The notes under the pieces are model-generated. The model was not told the origin of the DNA. It searched no databases and saw nothing but the letters and a program-made list of their open reading frames with translations. From Leucobacter chromiireducens subsp. solipictus (GTDB lineage Bacteria > Actinomycetota > Actinomycetes > Actinomycetales > Microbacteriaceae), in the NCBI RefSeq assembly GCF_016758195.1, contig NZ_QYAC01000002.1:479200-543199 (forward strand): 64,000 nt of DNA, in the 5' to 3' direction. Positions within the stretch are counted from its first letter, which is position 1. The number at the start of each line of letters is the position of its first letter. The translations under genes and the position numbers were made by a program. Below, piece by piece: positions 56,544-64,000 of this stretch.

Positions 56544-57593
56544 CTAGATCGCGTCCCCGACCACGGGTCCCTCAGTGTTCGGCTTCCAGCCGAGCGCCGG
56601 GGCGACGTGCTCCGCGAAGGCCTGCATCACGTGCAGGTTGTACTCCGGGCCGAGCTGGTTCGGGATGGTCAGCATGAGCGTGTCCGCCGCCATCACCGCG
56701 TCGTCCGCGAGGAGCTGTTCGATGAGCTTGTCCGGGGTGTCCGCGTACGTCTTCCCGAACGTCGAGCGCATCCCGTCGATGATGCCGACCTGGTCCTGGC
56801 CGTCGCGCCCACGCAGGCCGAAGTACATCTCGTCCTGTTCGGTCACGATCGGGAACACGCTGCGGCTCACCGAGACGCGCGGCGCGCCGGTGTGGCCCGC
56901 GGCCTTGTATGCGGCGCGGAAGCGATCGATCTGATCCTTCTGGAGCACGTGCAGCGGCTCGCCGGTGGCCTCGGTGAGGAGCGTCGAGCTCATGAGGTTG
57001 AGGCCCTGGCGGCCCACCTGCTCGGCCGAATCACGCGATCCGGCACCCCACCAGATGTGGTCGCGCAGGGTGGGGGACAGGGGCTCGATCGCGAGGCGTC
57101 CGGGCGGGGCCATCTGGGGGTCGGACTCCACGAGGGCCTCACCCTCGATCGCCTGCATGAACAGCTCGAACTTGTCGCGCGCAATGTCCGCGCCGCGCGG
57201 ATCCTCGGATCCGGTGTAGCCGAACGCCTCGTAGCCGCGGAGCGCCGTCTCGGGGGATCCCCGGCTCACGCCGAGGGCGAGTCGCCCGTCGGCGATGTAG
57301 TCGAGTGCGGCCGCTTCCTCGGCGAGGTAGAGCGGGTTCTCGTAGCGCATGTCGATGACGCCGGTGCCGACCTCGATCCGCTTCGTGCGGGCCGCCATTG
57401 CGGTGAGCAGCGGCATAGGCGAGGCCGCCTGGCGTGCGAAGTGGTGCACGCGCACGTAGGCCCCGTTCACGCCGATCTCGTCGGCCCCCTCGGCGAGCTC
57501 GATGGTCTGGCGCAGCATGTCCCCGGCGGTGCGCACGCGTGACCCGGGGACGGGGCCGTAGTGGCCGAATGACAGGAATCCAAAAGCTCTCAT
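56544..57593 (-). CDS. LLM-class flavin-dependent oxidoreductase
   Basis: Luciferase-like monooxygenase family protein of 349 residues, using FMN or F420. The family blocks are RTKRIEVGTGVIDMRYENP, EEAAALDYIADGRLALGVSRG and IWWGAGSRDSAEQVGRQGL. The substrate is unknown. I chose the ATG at 57593 (MRAFGFLSFGHYGP), which fits family starts; the longer frame is unrelated. It is divergent from the MacB-like ATPase gene across 172 bp. Confidence 0.9.
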   Translation of the reverse strand: MRAFGFLSFGHYGPVPGSRVRTAGDMLRQTIELAEGADEIGVNGAYVRVHHFARQAASPMPLLTAMAARTKRIEVGTGVIDMRYENPLYLAEEAAALDYIADGRLALGVSRGSPETALRGYEAFGYTGSEDPRGADIARDKFELFMQAIEGEALVESDPQMAPPGRLAIEPLSPTLRDHIWWGAGSRDSAEQVGRQGLNLMSSTLLTEATGEPLHVLQKDQIDRFRAAYKAAGHTGAPRVSVSRSVFPIVTEQDEMYFGLRGRDGQDQVGIIDGMRSTFGKTYADTPDKLIEQLLADDAVMAADTLMLTIPNQLGPEYNLHVMQAFAEHVAPALGWKPNTEGPVVGDAI

Positions 57594-57765
57594 GCAGGGT
57601 ACAACGGCCCGAGCCAAACTATATTCCCGTGCATATAGATGGGTGCGTCGGCGGCTCGGGATCCGGCGCTGGGCCCGCGGTGCCGCCCGCACGTGGCACC
57701 GGGGGACGACCCGGATGGTACCCCTGGGTGATCCCTGGGAACACCCGCGCTCGTAGCGTCGAAGT

Positions 57766-58533
57766 ATGGACATTCAACCGAGCGATATGGGACTGGTGGC
57801 GCGCGTGGCGCACCTCAGCAAGCACTACGGATCCGGCGACCACCGGGTCACCGCACTGAACGACGTCTCCATCGGGATCCGGCGCGGCCAGTTCACCGCG
57901 ATCATGGGCCCCTCCGGATCCGGCAAGTCCACGCTGATGCACGTGATGGCCGGTCTCGACACCGCGACCGAGGGTCGGGTCTGGCTCGGCGACGACGAGA
58001 TCACCCACCTCGGCGACACCGAACTCACGCGGCTGCGTCGCCGCCGGATCGGCTTCGTGTTCCAGGCCTTCAATCTCGTCCCCACGCTGGACGTCATGGG
58101 CAACCTCCGCCTGCCCTTCGAACTCGATGGGCGCGGGGTGCCCCAGGCGGATCGCGAGCGCATCGACGCGCTCGTGCACGCGCTCGGCCTGGCGGGCCGC
58201 ACGAATCACCGGCCCCACGAACTCTCGGGCGGCCAGCAGCAACGCGTCGCGATCGCCCGCGCCCTCGCGACGCAGCCCGACGTGATCTTCGCCGACGAAC
58301 CCACGGGCGCCCTCGACTCCCGCACCGGACGCGAGGTGCTCGCGCTGCTGCGCGCCGCCGTGGTCGAACGGGGGCAGAGCATCGCGATGGTCACCCACGA
58401 TCCCATCGCCGCGAGCCACGCCGACCGGATCCTGTTCCTCGCCGACGGGCGCATCGTCGCCGACCGGGAGGCCATGTCGCCCGAACAGATCTCCGAGGCC
58501 ATGCTGAGTCTTGAAGCCGCGGCCGCGGCATGA
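57766..58533 (+). CDS. ABC transporter ATP-binding protein (MacB/LolD-like)
   Basis: A 255-residue ATPase that partners the following permease. It has Walker A GPSGSGKST, Q-loop VFQAFNLVP, signature LSGGQQQRVAIARAL and Walker B VIFADEPTGALDS. The MacB/LolD subgroup works by mechanotransmission, often exporting peptides or antibiotics or responding to cell-wall stress. The permease gene starts inside its stop (ATGA). The leader is short, with no clear ribosome binding site. Confidence 0.94.
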   Translation: MDIQPSDMGLVARVAHLSKHYGSGDHRVTALNDVSIGIRRGQFTAIMGPSGSGKSTLMHVMAGLDTATEGRVWLGDDEITHLGDTELTRLRRRRIGFVFQAFNLVPTLDVMGNLRLPFELDGRGVPQADRERIDALVHALGLAGRTNHRPHELSGGQQQRVAIARALATQPDVIFADEPTGALDSRTGREVLALLRAAVVERGQSIAMVTHDPIAASHADRILFLADGRIVADREAMSPEQISEAMLSLEAAAAA

Positions 58534-59924
58534 ACACCGGGGCAGGAATCCGCGAGCACGGCGCGACCGTCGTGGTCGCCGCGCTCAGCTCTCTCTTCGC
58601 CAGCACGCTGATCCTGTTCACCGGGGTGATGTCCGCGGCGCTCGATCCGGATCTCATCGAAAGCTCGGGCACGTTCCGCATGGTGCTGCTCATGGTGTCG
58701 TTCGTCTTCATCGTGATCGCCCTCTACGTCGGTTCGATCGTGACCGCGAACACCTTCGCCACGATTATCGCCGGCCGCACCCGCACCATCGCGCTGCTCC
58801 GGCTCGTCGGGGCCACCTCGCGGAAGGTCCGTGCCCGGGTTGCCGCCGAGGGGCTCACGATGGGGCTGCTGGGCGGGGCGATCGGCTGGGTGCTCGCCGA
58901 ACTGTTGATCTTCGCCGCAGTGACCTGGGGTCCCGGCCTCGGCTGGCTGCCCGCCGGGCGCGACTACCCGTTGTTTGATCCGCTCACGCTGGGCTCGGTC
59001 GCCGTGGTCGCCCTCACGACCTGGGCGGCGGCCTGGGCCGGATCGCGCCGCGTCGGCTCCGTCTCGCCCATCGCCGCGACCGGGGCCGCCGTGGAGCTGC
59101 GCCCCGAGGCCGCCCGGGGCCGCACCGGGCGCACCGTGTGGGCGATCATTCTCGTCATCATCGGCGCGGTGCTGCTTGCCCTCGGCCTCCTGCTCGGCAT
59201 GCTCACCCCGCTCGCGCTCCTCGTTTCCTTCTTCGGAGGGCTGTTCTCCTTCACCGGGATCGCGCTCGGTGCGCACCTCATCATGCCGCCGATCCTGCGC
59301 CTCACCGGGAAACTGCTCGGCCAGGGACCGACCGGACGGCTCGCCGCCGCCAACGCGGTGCGGTTCCCTGAGCGCAGTTCGCGCGCCACGATCGGCCTTG
59401 TGATCGGCGTCACGCTGGTCATCATGTTTGCTGTCGCGCTCGAAACATACGGCACCATGACGCTGATCGCGTTCGACAACGATCCCGCGCTGGCCGCCGC
59501 TCTCACCGAGACGCTCGCCATTACCACCGCCGTGTTCACTGGACTGGTCGGTTTTTCTGCGATCATCGCCGCGGTGGGCATGGTGAACACGCTGTCGCTC
59601 AGCGTGCTGCAGCGCACCCGCGAACTGGGCCTGCTGCGCGCACTCGGCTTCACCGGCGGCCAGGTGCGTCGCATGGTCATCGCCGAAAGCTGCCAGATGA
59701 CGCTTGCCGCGCTCGGTTTCGGGCTGGTGCTCGGCGTGTTCTACGGCTGGGTTGCGGCGCAGTCGCTCCTCGGGTCGCAGGCGGGGATGGCCCCGCCCAC
59801 CGTGCCGTGGGTTGTTGTCGCCGGGGTCGTGCTGTTCGGCTTCGTGCTCGCCGTGGGTGCCGCGGTCACGCCCGCCCGCCGCGCCATCCGGGTCTCCCCG
59901 GTGGCCGCCCTCGCCGTCGACTAG
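58530..59924 (+). CDS. FtsX-like permease (MacB family)
   Basis: A 464-residue permease with about eight spans and two FtsX-type regions; each has the pattern LLRLVGATSRKVR or LLRALGFTGGQVRR near a span. It pairs with the preceding ATPase, whose stop codon it overlaps (ATGA). There is only a small outer loop, so it may act without a periplasmic partner. The substrate cannot be predicted; bacitracin-type peptide resistance is one option but lacks the usual sensor kinase. The repeat-rich stretch follows directly. Confidence 0.9.
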   Translation: MNTGAGIREHGATVVVAALSSLFASTLILFTGVMSAALDPDLIESSGTFRMVLLMVSFVFIVIALYVGSIVTANTFATIIAGRTRTIALLRLVGATSRKVRARVAAEGLTMGLLGGAIGWVLAELLIFAAVTWGPGLGWLPAGRDYPLFDPLTLGSVAVVALTTWAAAWAGSRRVGSVSPIAATGAAVELRPEAARGRTGRTVWAIILVIIGAVLLALGLLLGMLTPLALLVSFFGGLFSFTGIALGAHLIMPPILRLTGKLLGQGPTGRLAAANAVRFPERSSRATIGLVIGVTLVIMFAVALETYGTMTLIAFDNDPALAAALTETLAITTAVFTGLVGFSAIIAAVGMVNTLSLSVLQRTRELGLLRALGFTGGQVRRMVIAESCQMTLAALGFGLVLGVFYGWVAAQSLLGSQAGMAPPTVPWVVVAGVVLFGFVLAVGAAVTPARRAIRVSPVAALAVD

Positions 59925-59934
59925 GGGCAGGGCA

Positions 59935-60120
59935 GGGCCCGGGTTGTGGCCCGGGGCCTCCCGGGCCCGGGCCTTCTGGTCCGGGCCTCCCCGGCCCGGG
60001 CCTTCCCGGACGGGGCTTTCCCGGTCCGGGCCTTTTGGTCCGGGCGTGCTGGGCCCGGGCTTTCCCGGCCTGGGCCTTCCCGGACGGGGCTTTCCCGGTC
60101 CTGGCCGTCCTGGTTCGTGC
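59935..60120 (+). repeat. GC-rich short-unit repeat (CGGGCCTT(C/T) type)
   Basis: About 185 bp of imperfect units such as cccgggccttcccggacggg and ggtccgggccttttggtccg, rich in self-complementary cccgggcc and likely to fold. It directly follows the FtsX-like stop; the start of the tract could act as a transcription terminator. Confidence 0.75.
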
Positions 60121-60164
60121 CGGTTGTCACGGCCCACCGCCTCGTGCCTCGTCTGCCCGCCAGT

Positions 60165-60252
60165 CACGAAACCCTCGGAGATCCTTCGGTTTCGAGTACC
60201 GCTGATGCGCATCGCTCCTGTGGATTCGTGAATCTCCTGCGCGTTGGTGAGG
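60165..60252 (+). repeat. Intergenic repeat copy 1
   Basis: Core of about 88 bp running from cacgaaaccctcggagatcc to gaatctcctgcgcgttggtg. Its middle carries catcgctcctgtggattcg. Copies 2 and 3 follow with spacing of 267 and 239 bp, and the DNA between them is also similar. Confidence 0.85.
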
Positions 60253-60431
60253 GGCTGTGGGATAGGGCCGGTTGGGTGATGGACGGGTGGGGCCGGGATC
60301 CCGGGGTCGCTGGGGGAGACACAACCGGTAGGGCCGAAATGCCGGATCGGGTGGGGGAGTCGCAATCGGTGGGGTTGGCAGCCACGGCGCACCGCTCCGC
60401 ACCCCGCTCTCCCCTCGTCTGCCCCGGCAGT

Positions 60432-60519
60432 CACGAAACCCTCGGAGATCCTTCGGTTTCGGGCATCGTTGAAGCGAATCGCTCCTGTGGATTCGTGAAT
60501 CTCCTACGCGTTGGTGAGG
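60432..60519 (+). repeat. Intergenic repeat copy 2
   Basis: Same core as copy 1 with a few changes (gaagcgaatcgctcctg in the middle; ctcctacgcg near the end). Flanked on the left by ctctcccctcgtctgccccg, which is also found before copy 3. Confidence 0.85.
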
Positions 60520-60670
60520 GGAGCCGTGGAATAGGGGTGGTTGGGCGGTGGACGGGTGGGGTCGGGATCCCGGGGTGATTGTGGGAAGTCGCAATCGGTG
60601 GGGTTCGCAGCCACGGCGCACCGCGGCGCACCGCACCGCACCTCGCTCTCCCCTCGTCTGCCCCGGCAGT

Positions 60671-60758
60671 CACGAAACCCTCGGAGATCCTTCGGGTTCG
60701 GGTACCGCTGAAGCGAATCGCTCCTGTGGAATCGTGAATCTCCTACGCGTTGGTGAGG
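60671..60758 (+). repeat. Intergenic repeat copy 3
   Basis: Very close to copy 2 through gaatctcctacgcgttggtg; the sequence then diverges. Confidence 0.85.
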
Positions 60759-60851
60759 CGGTCCTGCGCCGTTCGTGCTTTGGGGCTGTGGCCGGTGGGC
60801 CCAAGGTCGGGCCGAGCTGGGGCCGGTCGACAGTGGTGCCGTCACCGTTGC

Positions 60852-60930
60852 CTAGGAGATTCACCGAAGTGCGGCATCGCTGATGCGAATCGCTCCTGTG
60901 GATTCGTGAATCTCCTGCGCGTTGGGAGGT
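60852..60930 (+). repeat. Intergenic repeat copy 4 (divergent left end)
   Basis: Here the left end reads AGGAGATTCAC and the right end GTGAATCTCCT, a perfect 11-base inverted repeat at the boundaries. The middle, gcatcgctgatgcgaatcgc, then ctcctgtggattcg, matches the other copies. Confidence 0.8.
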
Positions 60931-61073
60931 GGGGTCTGGTGAACGGGGCCGGTGAACGCGTGCGGGCGCGACGGGGTCCCCGAACGCGGCTGGGCGCGAC
61001 GGGGTCTCGTGAACGCGGTCGGGCGCGCGGGGATTCCCGGGCGGGGCCGCGCGCGCAGGGATAGGCTGGAGCA

Positions 61074-62609
61074 ATGAGCGTTGTGATTGACCCCAGTTTC
61101 GATCCCGTCCCTTCTCTGAGCCACACGGTGGAGGTGCGCGTCGCCGATGCGGCCGCCGTCGCTGCGGCTCCGGCGCGCGCGTGCTTCGTGCCCGCCGAGG
61201 GTGAGCTGCCGGCCTGCGATTGCCTCGCGGGCATGACCCGTGACGCGCTCGCCGCGGCGGGCTTCACGGGCGGCAAGAATCAGACCCTCGTGTTGCCGGG
61301 CGCGCAGCTGTGCGTGCTGGTCGGTACCGGCGCCGGCTTGACCACGAGCGCGGCCCTGCGCGATGCGGTCGCCGCGTTCACCCGCGCGGCACACGAGTCG
61401 CCGCGGCTCGCGGTCGATCTGAGCGACGCGATCGCCGCCGGGATCGCAGCGGATGAGGCTGCGCTCGCCGCAACGGAGGGCGCGCTCCTGGCGCGCTACC
61501 GCTTCGATGCCCTGAAGAGCGAGGCGAAGACCGTCGAGCTGACCGAGCTGGTGCTCGGCGTGCCCGCTGAGGCCACCGAGTCCGCCGAGGCCGGTGTGGC
61601 CCGCGGTCGTGTGCAGGCCCGCACGGCGGCCCTGGCTCGCGACCTTGCAAACACCCCGCCGCGGCACCTGAGCGCCGAGAAGTTCGCGAACGTGATCGAG
61701 CGCCTCGCCCCCGACTTCGGCCTCACGGTCGAGGTGTTCGACCGGGCACAGCTCATGGAGCTCGGCACCGGCGGCTTGCTCGGCGTCAACGCGGGCTCCA
61801 TCGAGGAGCCCCGCATGATCAAGGTCAGCTACCGCCCGGCCGACATGGACGGCCACCTCGCCCTCATCGGCAAGGGCATCATGTACGACTCGGGCGGGAT
61901 CAGCCTGAAGCCGTCGAACGCGATGCACGCGGCGATGAAGTTCGACATGATGGGTGCCGGATCGGTGTTCGCCTCGATGACCGCGCTGCGGGATCTGGGC
62001 GTCACGACCGCGGTGACCGGCTGGCTGATGTGCACCGACAACATGCCCTCGGGCAGCGCGACGAAGCTCGGCGACGTGCTCACGATGCGCGGCGGCAAGA
62101 CCGTCGAGGTGAAGAACACGGACGCCGAGGGCCGCCTGGTGATGGCCGACGGACTCGTGCTGGCGACCGAGGACGCGAGCGTGGCGGATCGTCGCCCCGA
62201 CGCGATCGTCGACATCGCGACGCTCACCGGCGCCGTGCAGATGGCGCTCGGAACCCGCACCGCGGGCATGCTCGCCAACAACGACGAGATCGCGGCGCAG
62301 CTGCAGGCCGCGGCGGACACGACGGACGAGAACATCTGGCGCTTCCCGCTGGATCGCCGCTACCGTGACCAGCTGAAGTCGAACGTGGCGGATCTGTCGA
62401 ACATCGGTGGCCAGTACGGCGGTGTGATCCTCGCCGCACTGTTCCTCGACGAGTTCGTCGACGGCACCCCGTGGGGTCACCTCGACATCGCGGGCACGAT
62501 GCAGGCGGAGAGTGACGATCTGTGGCGCTCGGTCGGGTCGACGGGCTTCGGGGCCCGGCTGCTCGCGCAGTTCGCCGACGACTTCGTCGCCCCCACCTCG
62601 GGGGAGTAG
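61074..62609 (+). CDS. pepA: Leucyl aminopeptidase (M17)
   Basis: Cytosolic zinc or manganese aminopeptidase of 511 residues that removes N-terminal residues from peptides. The C-terminal catalytic half has the metal-binding GKGIMYDSGGISLKP and the family signature NTDAEGRL. KFDMMGAG and DIATLTGA are also conserved. The first half is the divergent N-terminal domain. The start ATG lies behind GGCTGGAG. The M18 aminopeptidase begins 2 bp after the stop. Confidence 0.96.
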   Translation: MSVVIDPSFDPVPSLSHTVEVRVADAAAVAAAPARACFVPAEGELPACDCLAGMTRDALAAAGFTGGKNQTLVLPGAQLCVLVGTGAGLTTSAALRDAVAAFTRAAHESPRLAVDLSDAIAAGIAADEAALAATEGALLARYRFDALKSEAKTVELTELVLGVPAEATESAEAGVARGRVQARTAALARDLANTPPRHLSAEKFANVIERLAPDFGLTVEVFDRAQLMELGTGGLLGVNAGSIEEPRMIKVSYRPADMDGHLALIGKGIMYDSGGISLKPSNAMHAAMKFDMMGAGSVFASMTALRDLGVTTAVTGWLMCTDNMPSGSATKLGDVLTMRGGKTVEVKNTDAEGRLVMADGLVLATEDASVADRRPDAIVDIATLTGAVQMALGTRTAGMLANNDEIAAQLQAAADTTDENIWRFPLDRRYRDQLKSNVADLSNIGGQYGGVILAALFLDEFVDGTPWGHLDIAGTMQAESDDLWRSVGSTGFGARLLAQFADDFVAPTSGE

Positions 62610-62611
62610 TC

Positions 62612-63922
62612 GTGGCCGGTCTGCTGCGCGATCTCGACGCCTACATTCGGGAGTTCGCGGACTTCGTATCCGCGTCGCCGACCTCGTACCACGCCGCCCG
62701 TGAGGTTGCCGCCCGGCTTGCCGCGGCGGGCTTCACGGATCACGCGGAGGACGCGGCCTGGCCCGCGGACGCCGCGCACGGCAGCGGCTTCGTGGTGCGC
62801 GACGGTGCCGTGATCGCGTGGCGGGCCGGAGCCGGCGTGAGTGCGACGAGCCCCGTGCGGGTGCTCGGCGTGCACACCGATTCGCCGGGCTTCGTGCTGA
62901 AGCCGCAGCCGGATTTCCGTGCCGACGGCTGGGCGCAGGCCGGGGTCGAGGTCTACGGCGGCCCGCTCCTGAATTCCTGGCTGGACCGGGACCTCGGGAT
63001 CGCCGGCCGCGTGGTGACGCGCGACGGTGTCGAGCACCTGGTCCATACGGGTGCCGTGGCGCGGATCCCGCAGCTCGCGATCCACCTGGACCGCGAGGCG
63101 AACTCGGGCCTGACGCTGAACAAGCAGCGGCACACGCAGCCGGTGCTCGCGGTCGGTGCGGGGGCTGAGGGAGTGACCGTTGCCGGGCTGCTCAGCGACG
63201 CCGCGCGGGCTGCCGGGGACGCGGGGTTCGCGCCGGAGGACATCGCGGGCGTCGACGTGCGGCTCTTTGACACGCAGCCGCCTCAGCGGATCGGCGCGGT
63301 CGCGGAGTTCTTCGCGTCGCCGCGCCTCGACAACCTCAGCTCCACCTTCGCGGGGCTCGCTGCGTTGCTCGAGTCGGATCCCGCTGCGGGGACCATCTCG
63401 GTGCTCGCCGCGTTCGATCACGAGGAGCTCGGCTCGGAGACGCGATCCGGCGCGGCCGGACCGTTCCTCGCCGACGTGCTGGAGCGGTTGCGCGCCGGAC
63501 TGGGTGCGGGTCGAGACGAGGCCGCGCAGGCGATGGCGGGCTCGTGGTGTATCTCCGCGGACGCAGGACACTCGGTGCACCCGAATTACCCGGAGAAGCA
63601 CGACCCGAACGTGCGTCCGCTCGCCGGGCGGGGGCCGATGCTGAAGGTCAACGCGAACCAGCGGTACGCGAGTGACGCCCACGGGGCGGCGCTGTGGGCG
63701 CGGGCGTGCGCGGCGGCCGAGGTCCCGACTCAGGAGTTCGTGTCGAATAACACGGTGCCCTGTGGCTCGACGATCGGCCCGATCACCGCCACGCGGCTCG
63801 GGATCCGGACCGTGGACGTGGGGGTCCCGCTGCTGTCGATGCACTCGGCACGCGAGCTCGCGCACGTCGCCGATCTGCACGGCCTGGCACGCGCGACGGG
63901 CGCGTTCTTCGCGGGCGCCTAG
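62612..63922 (+). CDS. M18 family aminopeptidase
   Basis: A 436-residue metallo-aminopeptidase of family M18 (aspartyl aminopeptidase type). Metal and catalytic regions are HTDSPGFVLKPQP, DHEELGSETRSGAAG and MHSARELAHVAD. I chose GTG 62612, behind GGGGGAG, for a start near the family norm; the frame extends into pepA. Spacing of 2 bp after pepA indicates a two-gene peptide-degradation operon. Confidence 0.92.
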   Translation: MAGLLRDLDAYIREFADFVSASPTSYHAAREVAARLAAAGFTDHAEDAAWPADAAHGSGFVVRDGAVIAWRAGAGVSATSPVRVLGVHTDSPGFVLKPQPDFRADGWAQAGVEVYGGPLLNSWLDRDLGIAGRVVTRDGVEHLVHTGAVARIPQLAIHLDREANSGLTLNKQRHTQPVLAVGAGAEGVTVAGLLSDAARAAGDAGFAPEDIAGVDVRLFDTQPPQRIGAVAEFFASPRLDNLSSTFAGLAALLESDPAAGTISVLAAFDHEELGSETRSGAAGPFLADVLERLRAGLGAGRDEAAQAMAGSWCISADAGHSVHPNYPEKHDPNVRPLAGRGPMLKVNANQRYASDAHGAALWARACAAAEVPTQEFVSNNTVPCGSTIGPITATRLGIRTVDVGVPLLSMHSARELAHVADLHGLARATGAFFAGA

Positions 63923-64000
63923 ATGTACTGACCCGGAGGGTTGTTGACATAGGAGAGACCTTCGTTGTCGAGTTGGAGCTGTCTAGTTCCCCTGCTCGTT
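63923..64000. other. Right-edge segment, possible insertion-sequence end
   Basis: The sequence TGTACTGACCCGGAGGGTTG, starting two bases after the M18 stop, resembles the TGTACTGACCC... ends seen in some IS3-family elements. No second end, target duplication or transposase is within the window, so this is only a suggestion. Confidence 0.3.

Larger units (their letters stand above)
59925..61073. other. Gene-free, repeat-rich intergenic stretch of about 1.15 kb
   Basis: Between the FtsX-like permease and pepA I see no supportable gene. It contains a GC-rich short-unit tract (about 59935-60120), four copies of a dispersed repeat and a 28/29-bp periodic tract near 60954-61030 (gaacgcg at 60954, 60982 and 61011). 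Open frames on the minus strand only follow the repeat. Confidence 0.8.

Noticed and set aside
58206..60434. A 742-codon minus-strand frame over the ATPase/FtsX genes and repeat region
   Set aside because: Antisense to two well-supported genes, and low complexity; the part over the repeats only echoes them.
60127..60845. Several short minus-strand frames with shared NPQERFAS or IHRSDS peptides
   Set aside because: They are translations of the DNA repeat in different frames, with no family and no ribosome binding site.
60165..60930. CRISPR array
   Set aside because: The units are too long and unevenly spaced, and the intervening DNA is itself repeated.

Overview
The window is high-GC DNA, dense in genes and rich in GTG starts and ATGA/GTGA start-stop overlaps. 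It looks like a monoderm actinobacterium. Mycothiol synthase (mshD), a GlnR-type regulator, a DUF3073 protein, sortase-type surface proteins and a type VII (ESX-like) ATPase all fit Actinobacteria. The mix is most like Microbacteriaceae (Leucobacter-like); the genus is an inference I could not test. I saw no rRNA, tRNA or CRISPR array.

Region 1 (1-9.3 kb): phosphorus, nitrogen and thiol metabolism, all on the minus strand. A four-gene chain with overlapping start and stop codons (glnR-mshD-ppk-Nudix/histidine phosphatase) is followed by pstS-pstC-pstA-pstB, which runs off the left edge. A PHO-box-like direct repeat lies upstream of pstS and a 15-bp-stem hairpin separates pstS from pstC. Two small membrane proteins, one of 36 residues, read divergently from glnR.

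Region 2 (9.3-23.3 kb): housekeeping and transport. It holds YgfZ, an alpha/beta hydrolase, GpmA, DUF3073, a membrane-anchored secreted protein, DUF445, an RND permease with a tail of about 385 residues, a DEAD-box helicase and an acyl-CoA oxidase-like enzyme.

Region 3 (23.4-38.1 kb): surface proteins and small transporters. A 1,883-residue LPVTG-anchored Ig-repeat protein contains near-identical 252-bp tandem repeats. It is followed by a zinc metallopeptidase, LysE, an HTH-less LysR-type protein coupled to an alkyltransferase-like protein, a VIT1/CCC1 transporter, an ABC-F protein, an SRPBCC protein, and an HtaA-like surface protein with an LAKTG anchor behind a DtxR-like box.

Region 4 (38.1-46.7 kb): a type VII secretion-like module. 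A WXG100-like protein is divergent from an FHA-FtsK/SpoIIIE triple ATPase. The ATPase gene overlaps a DUF1023-like hydrolase gene, which overlaps a lipoprotein, a methyltransferase and a GNAT gene in turn. I read this as a candidate secreted hydrolase with a lipoprotein partner, possibly an immunity protein. It is the most interesting locus here.

Region 5 (46.7-64 kb): accessory metabolism. It includes an FAD oxidoreductase, an HTH/ECF-S-like membrane chimera, an SLH-type secreted protein, a TPR-GNAT fusion, BenE with a divergent XRE-cupin regulator, an Acr3-like/SdpI pair, an SDR, a luciferase-like monooxygenase and a MacB-like ATPase/permease pair. A non-coding stretch of about 1.15 kb carries an interspersed repeat array, and an M17/M18 aminopeptidase pair closes the window. 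The last 78 bases may be the end of an insertion sequence.
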